The notes beneath the pieces were generated by a model. It worked only from the letters and a program-made list of their open reading frames with translations, was not told the origin of the DNA and ran no database searches. From an uncultured Anaerotignum sp. (GTDB lineage: Bacteria; Bacillota; Clostridia; Lachnospirales; Anaerotignaceae), in the NCBI RefSeq assembly GCF_934277605.1, contig NZ_CAKQVD010000015.1, positions 1 to 37,182 on the forward strand: 37,182 nt of DNA. Direction: 5' to 3'. Of this stretch, positions 8,620-14,971 are shown in pieces (the first letter of the stretch is position 1; each line of letters starts with the position of its first letter). A program made the translations under genes and the position numbers.

Positions 8620-9489
8620 ATGCTACAGGATTTGGAATACGGAAGATTGGAAAATGAATTTCGCCACACCGCCCCTACGGCTTTGGCTAAGGTGGTTTGC
8701 GCACAGGGGAACCGGCTTTTAATCAAGCGGGAGGCAGACGGGACGCTTATTTTGCCGACCTATGCAGAGGTTATGGCGTGGGCGAAGAAGGAAAGCTGGA
8801 CGCATTGGTATGAAAATGAAGTGCAATATGTGTTTCGGATGCAGGGAGAGGATTACTTCATTTGGATGGGCGAGGCAGGCACACCTGCGGATGAAGCCTT
8901 TGGCTATGAGGCGGCAGGCACACTGCGGCAGGTAAAATCCAAAAACATTTGCTATGCCTTGATGACGGCTTGGCATTTATTCGACTGGTATCGCAGCAAT
9001 CGTTTTTGCGGACGCTGCGGTGCGAAAACAAAGCATGACGAAAAGGAACGCATGATGCGCTGTCCGCAGTGCCAAAACATGATTTTCCCGAAAATTGCAC
9101 CCTCTGTGATTGTTGGCGTGACACATGGGGACAAGCTGCTTTTGAGCAAATATGCAAACCGCAGCTATACCCGTTATGGCATGATTGCCGGCTTTACGGA
9201 GATTGGCGAAACGGTGGAGGAGACGGTTCGCCGAGAGGTGATGGAGGAGGTCGGTCTGCGGGTGAAAAATATCCGTTATTATAAAACACAGCCTTGGGGT
9301 GTGACAGGCGGCTTGCTTTTGGGCTATTTCTGTGATTTGGACGGAGAGGATGAAAAAATCACACTGGACCATGAGGAGCTTGCGATGGCAGAATTTTTCC
9401 AGAGGGAGCATTTGCCTGCACATGATGACGGCATTAGCCTGACCAGAGAGATGATGCGCATGTTTGAGGAGGGCAGGGAGCCGAAATAA
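8620..9489 (+). CDS. nudC: NUDIX hydrolase, NudC-like NADH pyrophosphatase
   Basis: A 289-residue protein with the NudC domain order. An N-terminal divergent domain precedes a zinc ribbon (C130, C133, C148, C151), then the Nudix box at 191-213, with all consensus residues (G x5 E x7 RE U x EE x GU) present. NudC enzymes hydrolyse NADH to NMNH and AMP, or remove NAD caps from RNA. The NudC signature SQPWPFPxS after the Nudix box is only partly kept: QPW at 224-226 is present, but it continues GVTGGLLLGY. Substrate specificity is therefore less certain. The ATG follows an AGAGGAAG ribosome binding site, 29 nt after the LysR gene. Confidence 0.85.
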   Translation: MLQDLEYGRLENEFRHTAPTALAKVVCAQGNRLLIKREADGTLILPTYAEVMAWAKKESWTHWYENEVQYVFRMQGEDYFIWMGEAGTPADEAFGYEAAGTLRQVKSKNICYALMTAWHLFDWYRSNRFCGRCGAKTKHDEKERMMRCPQCQNMIFPKIAPSVIVGVTHGDKLLLSKYANRSYTRYGMIAGFTEIGETVEETVRREVMEEVGLRVKNIRYYKTQPWGVTGGLLLGYFCDLDGEDEKITLDHEELAMAEFFQREHLPAHDDGISLTREMMRMFEEGREPK

Positions 9490-9565
9490 CAAGGAGAAGC
9501 ACAGATGGACGGAAATGGGCGATGACGCTTTTGAGGAGCAGCTTGCCATGTCCTCACGCTATTAA
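9482..9565 (+). other. Possible gene remnant or very short ORF after nudC
   Basis: An AAGGAG at 9491-9496 precedes an ATG at 9505 that encodes only six residues. A different frame is open from 9482 to a stop at 9563-9565 and reads plausibly (EKHRWTEMGDDAFEEQLA). This could be the decayed end of a lost gene or chance. I cannot assign a function. Confidence 0.2.
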
Positions 9566-9602
9566 AAAAAGCATTTTTTTTGAAAAATAAGCAGGGAAAG
9601 AG

Positions 9603-9683
9603 AAAAGCAGCACTTTTTTGATAGAAAGTATCTATTTTACGATAGATGCCTTCGATATGTCAAAAAAGTGCTGCTTTTTTTGT
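9603..9683. terminator. Long inverted repeat, bidirectional terminator with nested dyad
   Basis: Arms 9603-9621 and 9660-9678 are perfectly complementary over 19 bp, and a T-run follows on the right. Leftward transcripts of the LysR gene and rightward nudC transcripts both run into it. The 38-nt loop contains its own dyad, ATCTAT at 9630-9635 and ATAGAT at 9642-9647, sharing half-sites with the candidate LysR operators nearby. Confidence 0.6.
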
Positions 9684-9689
9684 CTATTT

Positions 9690-10571
9690 TTATAGCTTAC
9701 AGTGCGAGAGAACATACTGCTTAAATTTCTGTACGACAGGGGGGAGATATTTGTCCTTGAGGGTTGCCATATAGAAATTTCGCTCCCAATAGGGATAGGA
9801 AATTTGAATGATTTTGACATTCAGCCGCAAAAGCTCCTCCATATAAGGCACAACGGCAATGCCAAAGCCCTGTGCCACAAGCCCTGCGATTACCTGATCC
9901 TCCTGAATCTCATAGGCAATATTCGGGCGTTTTCCGATTTTTTCAAACAGGCGGTCAATGACGATACGCAGACCGGAGCGTTCCGCAAAATAAATCTGCG
10001 GATAGGGCAGGGTTTCTGTCAAATCGACGGTGTAGCGGTTTGCCAAGGGATGATTTCTCGGCACAATCAGCACCAAATCCTGCTTGGAAACGGGGATAAA
10101 TTCAATGGTTTTCTCGTTTTCGAGCCGGGTGCAGAACACCATATCGTATTTTTCATCCTTTAGGCCCTGCAAAAGCGGCTGCGTGACATCCGTATAGAAC
10201 TTGAATTGGACGTTTTTATCCTTTTGCTCCTGCAAAAAGCCGTTTGCCAGCTCCGGAATGAGAGAAAGCCCCAAGGTACGCAGAAAGCCAAGCTCGATAC
10301 AGCCCTCCCCACGAGAGATATGCGCCATGGAAGCAATGCCGTTATCGAGGATTTCCAAGGATTTTTCCACATAGGAAAGGAATTGCAGTCCCTCCTTGGT
10401 TAGCGTGGAGGAGCGGTTTTTGCGTTCAAACAGCACCACCCCAAGCTCCGCCTCAAGCTGTGCAATGGCATGGCTGAGGCTTGGCTGTGCGATACAAAGC
10501 TTTTCGGCAGCCTTACCGAAGTGGTTGGTTTCTGCCAGGGTTACAAAATAGCGCAGTTGATATAGATTCAC
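9690..10571 (-). CDS. LysR family regulator, divergent from the shikimate/quinate cluster
   Basis: A 293-residue LysR-type regulator with the winged helix at residues 1-60 (YQLRYFVTLAETNHFGKAAE, then AQPSLSHAIAQLEAELG) and an effector-binding domain after about residue 90. The start is GTG (complement of 10569-10571) with GGAGGG 6 nt upstream on the minus strand. It is transcribed away from the aroE-like gene at 10762. The 190-bp intergenic region holds a LysR-type dyad centred about 64 bp upstream of the predicted start of the aroE-like operon, the usual position for an activating LysR protein. It is probably the inducer-responsive activator of the cluster, with quinate, shikimate or a dehydro derivative as the inferred ligand. 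Confidence 0.9.
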   Translation of the reverse strand: MNLYQLRYFVTLAETNHFGKAAEKLCIAQPSLSHAIAQLEAELGVVLFERKNRSSTLTKEGLQFLSYVEKSLEILDNGIASMAHISRGEGCIELGFLRTLGLSLIPELANGFLQEQKDKNVQFKFYTDVTQPLLQGLKDEKYDMVFCTRLENEKTIEFIPVSKQDLVLIVPRNHPLANRYTVDLTETLPYPQIYFAERSGLRIVIDRLFEKIGKRPNIAYEIQEDQVIAGLVAQGFGIAVVPYMEELLRLNVKIIQISYPYWERNFYMATLKDKYLPPVVQKFKQYVLSHCKL

Positions 10572-10644
10572 GGAAATCCCTCCTGTTTTTTCATTAGCAA
10601 TTTATGTGCCATCGGATATTTCTCTAAAAAGTATAGCATACGTC

Positions 10645-10659
10645 ATAGATAAAATCTAT
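10645..10659 (+). promoter_or_regulatory. LysR-type operator (T-N11-A dyad) upstream of the shikimate cluster
   Basis: ATAGAT at 10645-10650 and ATCTAT at 10654-10659 form an inverted repeat with a 3-bp centre, matching the LysR T-N11-A pattern. Its centre is about 64 bp upstream of the start site predicted from the promoter at 10681-10709. Confidence 0.55.
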
Positions 10660-10680
10660 CAAAAATGCAAAATAATCAAT

Positions 10681-10709
10681 TTGTGCTTTTAAGCTTTCTG
10701 CGATACACT
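10681..10709 (+). promoter_or_regulatory. Promoter of the shikimate/quinate cluster
   Basis: TTGTGC at 10681-10686 and TACACT at 10704-10709 with a 17-nt spacer. Both hexamers are imperfect, as expected for an activator-dependent promoter. Confidence 0.5.
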
Positions 10710-10761
10710 GAACCTGTAAAACAAAAACGGCGCCGAAATGAAAAAAGAAAAGGAGATTCCT

Positions 10762-11631
10762 ATGATGGAAATATCAGGAAAAACAAGGCTTTTTGGGTTA
10801 ATCGGTTCTCCCGTAGAGCATTCCAAATCCCCTGCCATGTATAATTACTGCTTTGAAAAGTGGAAATTGGATTACAAGTATCTTGCGTTTGATGTAGACA
10901 GGAATCAGACAGCGGATGCCATCCAAGCCTTCCGTACCTTCAATATGAAGGGGGCAAACATTACGATGCCCTGCAAGCAGGAGGTACTGAAGTATCTGGA
11001 TGAAATTTCCCCTGCCGCCAAGCTGGTGGGCGCCTGCAATACTGTTGTGAACCATGACGGTGTGCTGACGGGCTACATCACAGACGGCGAGGGCTATGTT
11101 GAAAACCTCAGACAAGAGGGGATTGATGTGAAGGGGAAGAAAATCACGCTTCTGGGGGCAGGCGGTGTTTCCGCAGCCATTCAGGCGCAGGTGCTTCTGG
11201 ACGGAGCAAGAGAGGTTGCCGTTTTCAATAAGAAGGATGCCTTCTGGGAGAAGGCGGTGGCGAAGGCGGCAGAGTATCAGCAGGCCTTTCCCGAACAGAA
11301 AATCACGGTTTATGATTTGGACGATACCGAAAAACTGGCAGCGGAAATCCGTACAAGCGACATTCTTTCCAACGCAACAAGGGTTGGGATGCACCCCTTG
11401 GAGGAGGTTAGCCTGATTACAGATGCTGCCTTATTCCGAAAGGATTTGGTGGTTACGGATGTGGTTTATGAGCCTGAAAAAACAAAGCTTTTGCAGGAGG
11501 CAGAGGCGGCAGGCTGCAAAACAGTCGGTGGTCTGGGGATGCTCATCTATCAGGGTGCGGCGGCCGCAAAGCTTTATACCGGCTTGGATATGCCTGTGGC
11601 AGAGGTGAAGGAAAAATTCTTTCAGAAATAA
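10762..11631 (+). CDS. Shikimate/quinate dehydrogenase, YdiB-like (first copy)
   Basis: A 289-residue AroE-superfamily enzyme interconverting shikimate and 3-dehydroshikimate, and perhaps quinate and 3-dehydroquinate. The substrate motif HSKSPAMYN is at 20-28, the catalytic Lys is K72 (NITMPCK), N93 is in ACNTV, and the catalytic Asp is D108, in a TDG where NTDG is usual (Asn replaced by Ile). The dinucleotide loop is GAGGVSAA at 132-139. The following NKKD at 156-159 resembles YdiB (NRRD) rather than the NRT of NADP-specific AroE, suggesting NAD use and hence an oxidative role. I chose the ATG at 10762 because AGGAG at 10751-10755 precedes it; the frame from 10738 has no such site. It is first in the operon. 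Confidence 0.85.
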   Translation: MMEISGKTRLFGLIGSPVEHSKSPAMYNYCFEKWKLDYKYLAFDVDRNQTADAIQAFRTFNMKGANITMPCKQEVLKYLDEISPAAKLVGACNTVVNHDGVLTGYITDGEGYVENLRQEGIDVKGKKITLLGAGGVSAAIQAQVLLDGAREVAVFNKKDAFWEKAVAKAAEYQQAFPEQKITVYDLDDTEKLAAEIRTSDILSNATRVGMHPLEEVSLITDAALFRKDLVVTDVVYEPEKTKLLQEAEAAGCKTVGGLGMLIYQGAAAAKLYTGLDMPVAEVKEKFFQK

Positions 11632-11670
11632 GATGTAACAAAAAAGAGAAAATGAGAAAAGAGGGAAGAA

Positions 11671-12873
11671 ATGAATCAGAAAAAGTATTATCCTACGGCG
11701 GTTGCCTTATATGTGACCTACTTCATTTTGGGTATCGCCGTAACGATTATGGGACAGTATAAGCAAAGCTTTGCAGCCATGTGGGGTGCAAATCAGCTTG
11801 CGGACGGCAGCTTTGATGTCAGCAAGGTTATGGCAATCATTGCGGCTGTCGGCTTGGGGCGATTAATTGCCTTCCCGTTTGCAGGGCCGTTCTCCGATAA
11901 ATACGGCAGACGCTTGAGCGCATTGGTCGGCGTGGTGTTCTTTGCCATCTTCTTTATCGGCATTACCTTTACACATAGCACAGTTTTGGCATATATTCTG
12001 ATGATTTGCAGCGGCATGGCAAACTCCTTTTTGGATACAAGCATTACGCCCTCCTGCATGGAAATCTTTAAGGAAAACGGTGCGATTGCAAACCTGTTTA
12101 CCAAATTTGCAATTTCTATGGCACAGTTCTTACTGCCCTTCCTGATTACCTTTGTGGCGGCAAAGGATATGTCCTTCCGCACACTGTATTTCCTGGCGGC
12201 AGGCATTATCATTGTAGACGGTATCTTTTTGGCAATTCTGCCGTTCCCTCCCAGAGAGGAAGCACCCAAGGCAGCAGACGGCACGGTGGAAAAGAGAAAA
12301 ATGAAGCTGACACCCTCCGCAATTTTGCTGGTTTGCATCGGCTTTACCGCATCCACAACCTTCATGCTGTTTATGAACTGCAATCAGGAGCTGGGCAAGC
12401 TTTACGGCATGGCAAACCCCTCCATGATTCAGTCCTTCTATTCCGCAGGCATCATTTGTGCGGTGCTTTTGACAGCGGCATTGATGAAAAAGGGCTTGAA
12501 GCCCATTCGTGTTCTGGTTATCTATCCCTGCGTTGCGTTCTGCGCACTGCTGCTGATGTATTTCGTGCAGATTCCGCAGATTTGCATGGTGGGCGGCTTC
12601 TTAATCGGCTATTTTGCGGCAGGCGGCGTTTTACAGCTTGCAACCTCTACGGCAAATGAAATGTTCCCGAGAGACAAGGGCAAAATCACAGCGGTTGTTA
12701 TGATTGCATCCTCCATTGCAAACTATGCAGTGCTGAATGTGGCGAGCCTACTTTCCAAGGTGGGCGGCGTAGAGGGCCCCAGATATATTCTGCTGTTCAA
12801 TGCAGCAGTAACGGCAATTGGGATTGTGTTTGCGATTATTTTGAACCTGCGTTTTGAAAAGGACGCACAGTGA
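11671..12873 (+). CDS. MFS transporter, candidate shikimate/quinate permease
   Basis: A 400-residue major facilitator superfamily protein with about 12 hydrophobic helices. The conserved loop 2-3 motif (GPFSDKYGRR at 72-81) is present, and a charged central loop near residues 190-215 separates the halves. It lies 39 nt after the first dehydrogenase and immediately before the chorismate mutase-shikimate kinase gene. Import of a hydroaromatic acid such as quinate or shikimate by proton symport is the natural inference. Sequence alone does not fix the substrate; aromatic acids or an exported product remain possible. Confidence 0.85.
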   Translation: MNQKKYYPTAVALYVTYFILGIAVTIMGQYKQSFAAMWGANQLADGSFDVSKVMAIIAAVGLGRLIAFPFAGPFSDKYGRRLSALVGVVFFAIFFIGITFTHSTVLAYILMICSGMANSFLDTSITPSCMEIFKENGAIANLFTKFAISMAQFLLPFLITFVAAKDMSFRTLYFLAAGIIIVDGIFLAILPFPPREEAPKAADGTVEKRKMKLTPSAILLVCIGFTASTTFMLFMNCNQELGKLYGMANPSMIQSFYSAGIICAVLLTAALMKKGLKPIRVLVIYPCVAFCALLLMYFVQIPQICMVGGFLIGYFAAGGVLQLATSTANEMFPRDKGKITAVVMIASSIANYAVLNVASLLSKVGGVEGPRYILLFNAAVTAIGIVFAIILNLRFEKDAQ

Positions 12874-12935
12874 TTGCCGCAAACAAGGGATTGCTTCATA
12901 CAAAAGAAAAAGGTGCAACAGAAAAGAGGAACGAT

Positions 12936-13721
12936 ATGGAAAAGGAATTGGCTTGCCTGAGAAGCATCATTGCGGACTGCGATGAACGCATTACCGCAGC
13001 ACTAAAGACAAGAATGGAATGTATCGAGGGCATCATTACATACAAAAGAGAAAACGGCTTGCCTGTTTTGCAGCCGGAGCAGGAGAAGAAACAGCTTGCC
13101 CGTGTGGCTGAGGCGGTTGCAGGCTCCGTCTTTGAGGAGGAGATTCTGCATATCTTCGAGGGCATTATTGCAAACAGCAAGCGGATTCAGGCAAAAACAC
13201 TATTTGATAAAAACATCCTTTTGATTGGCTTTATGGGTGCGGGCAAAAGCACTGTTTCTGCCAAGCTGAGTGAGCTTCTTGCCATGGAAATCATGGAAAT
13301 GGACGCATACATTCAGAAAAAGGAAGGGATGAGCATTAAGGACATCTTCGCAACCAACGGGGAGGAATATTTCCGCAACTGCGAAAGCAATACCTTGATT
13401 GAATTGCGAGAGAGAAAGCACATGGTGGTTTCCTGCGGCGGCGGTGTTCCTCTGCGGGAGAAGAATGTGGAATTGATGAAAAACAGCGGCTATGTGGTTT
13501 GGCTGACGGCAACACCGGAGGCTATTTATGAAAGAGTGAAGGACAGCACAGAGCGTCCTCTGCTCAACGGCAACATGAATGTGCCCTTCATTCAAAACCT
13601 GATGGAAAGCCGCAGAGAGAAATACGAAAGAGCGGCAGATATCGTGATTGATACTACCGGAAAGGAAATTGAGTCGATTTGCGAGGAACTGCTGCAAAAG
13701 CTTTCCGCACTAAGAAAATAA
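12936..13721 (+). CDS. Bifunctional chorismate mutase-shikimate kinase
   Basis: A 261-residue fusion. Residues 1-85 are an AroQ-type all-helical chorismate mutase domain: R9, R26 and K37 align with active-site residues, and S81 and Q85 match the last helix, but the RE pair before the second helix is Q49-E50, lacking the Arg. Residues 91-261 are shikimate kinase: Walker A GFMGAGKST at 98-106, D123 in MDAYIQ, R147 in YFRNCE, GGG at 168-170 and R207 in ERPLL. The kinase makes shikimate 3-phosphate; the mutase makes prephenate. I chose the ATG at 12936, preceded by GAGG; the longer frame starts inside the transporter's stop region. It probably feeds imported shikimate into aromatic synthesis. Confidence 0.88.
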   Translation: MEKELACLRSIIADCDERITAALKTRMECIEGIITYKRENGLPVLQPEQEKKQLARVAEAVAGSVFEEEILHIFEGIIANSKRIQAKTLFDKNILLIGFMGAGKSTVSAKLSELLAMEIMEMDAYIQKKEGMSIKDIFATNGEEYFRNCESNTLIELRERKHMVVSCGGGVPLREKNVELMKNSGYVVWLTATPEAIYERVKDSTERPLLNGNMNVPFIQNLMESRREKYERAADIVIDTTGKEIESICEELLQKLSALRK

Positions 13722-13760
13722 AAAAACTACAAAAGAGAGATACGAAGGAGGAACTATCTT

Positions 13761-14609
13761 ATGTCTAAAAAATATCCCATCACAGTCAGCTCTTGGACAC
13801 TGGGCGATCAGTGCAGCTTTGAGGAAAGAGTGAAGGCGGCCAAGGAGGCAGGCTTTGAAGGCATTGGTCTGCGTGCGGAAACCTATGTGGATGCACTGAA
13901 TGAAGGCTTGTTTGATGCAGATATTCTGGCAATTCTTGAAAAATACGATATGAAGGTTACAGAAGTGGAATATATCGTGCAGTGGGCGGAGGATCACCGT
14001 TCCTATGAACAGAAATATAAGGAACAGATGTGCTTCCACATGTGCGAGCTGTTCGGCGTGAACCACATCAACTGTGGTCTGATGGAAAACTATTCCGTTG
14101 CACACACAGCACAGAAATTAAAAGAGCTGTGCCACAGAGCGGGCAAATACACCATTGGCGTTGAGCCTATGCCTTACAGCGGTTTGCCCGATGTGAAAAA
14201 AGCGTGGGCGGTTGTGAAGGAAAGCGGCTGTGAAAATGCGAAGCTGATTCTGGATAGCTGGCATTGGCTGAGAGCAAATCAGCCCGTTGACCTCTCTGTT
14301 CTGGAAGGGATTCCCGCAGAAAAAATCGTTTCCGTACAGATTAACGACGTTTATGAAAGACCCTATGCGGCATCCATCCTGAGAGATGAATCCATGCATG
14401 ACAGACTGGCACCCGGCACAGGCTGCGGCGACACAGCAGCATTCTGCCGTATGCTGAAGGAAAAGGGCGTTGAACCCAAGGCAATGGGCGTTGAGGTTAT
14501 CAGCGATGCGATTCTGGCAAAGGGTGTTGCGGCAGCGGCAAAGTTTAACTTTGACAATACCGTTAAGGTGTTGGCGGAGGGCTGGCCCGAGGCAATGCCC
14601 GAAAAATAA
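13761..14609 (+). CDS. Xylose isomerase-like TIM barrel; sugar isomerase/epimerase or 3-dehydroshikimate dehydratase-like
   Basis: A 282-residue TIM-barrel protein of the sugar phosphate isomerase/epimerase superfamily. The likely divalent-metal ligands are E135 (GVEPMP), D165 with H168 (LDSWHW), Q193 (SVQIND) and E245 (GVEVIS). RLAPGTGCGD at 215-224 is the usual loop before the last strand. This superfamily includes the AsbF-type 3-dehydroshikimate dehydratases, which convert 3-dehydroshikimate to protocatechuate, as well as sugar and inositol isomerases. The cluster context favours a dehydroshikimate or dehydroquinate substrate, but the sequence does not prove it. The start has a GGAGGAACTATCTT ribosome binding site. 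It is 39 nt after the kinase fusion and 14 nt before the ABM gene. Confidence 0.75.
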   Translation: MSKKYPITVSSWTLGDQCSFEERVKAAKEAGFEGIGLRAETYVDALNEGLFDADILAILEKYDMKVTEVEYIVQWAEDHRSYEQKYKEQMCFHMCELFGVNHINCGLMENYSVAHTAQKLKELCHRAGKYTIGVEPMPYSGLPDVKKAWAVVKESGCENAKLILDSWHWLRANQPVDLSVLEGIPAEKIVSVQINDVYERPYAASILRDESMHDRLAPGTGCGDTAAFCRMLKEKGVEPKAMGVEVISDAILAKGVAAAAKFNFDNTVKVLAEGWPEAMPEK

Positions 14610-14623
14610 AAGGAGGAAAAAGG

Positions 14624-14911
14624 ATGGTTGTACTGATTGCGAAAAACACCGTGAAGGAAGGCTTGCAGGAGGAATTTCTGGAAATTGCGAAGGAAATGAT
14701 TGCAAGAACCAGAGAGGAAGCAGGCTGTATCAGCTATGATTTGGCAGGCGACCAAAACGATACGCAGGTGTTCTATTTTATCGAAAAATATCAGGATGAA
14801 GGGGCGGTGGAATTTCATCGGGCAACCGAGTATTTCCAAACCTTAGTACCAAAAATCGCGGCACTGCGTGTGAAGCCCTCTGAGGTCAGCACCTGCACCG
14901 TTGTGGAATAA
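14624..14911 (+). CDS. Antibiotic biosynthesis monooxygenase (ABM) fold protein, YgiN-like
   Basis: A 95-residue ferredoxin-like alpha/beta protein of the ABM superfamily, with typical segments ARTREEAGCISYDL (33-46), the FYFIEKYQDEGAVEFH strand-helix and the PKIAALRVKP end. Family members include quinol monooxygenases and cofactor-free dimeric enzymes acting on aromatic or enol substrates; some have no oxygenase activity. In an anaerobe an isomerase or decarboxylase-like role on an enolised cyclohexane intermediate is possible but purely inferred. The start follows GGAGGAAAAAGG, 14 nt after the TIM-barrel gene, so translation is probably coupled. Confidence 0.8.
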   Translation: MVVLIAKNTVKEGLQEEFLEIAKEMIARTREEAGCISYDLAGDQNDTQVFYFIEKYQDEGAVEFHRATEYFQTLVPKIAALRVKPSEVSTCTVVE

Positions 14912-14971
14912 CGAAGAAGAAACGCACGAATGAAAAAAAGAGCAAGAGAAAAGAGAAACGGAGGAGAAAAA

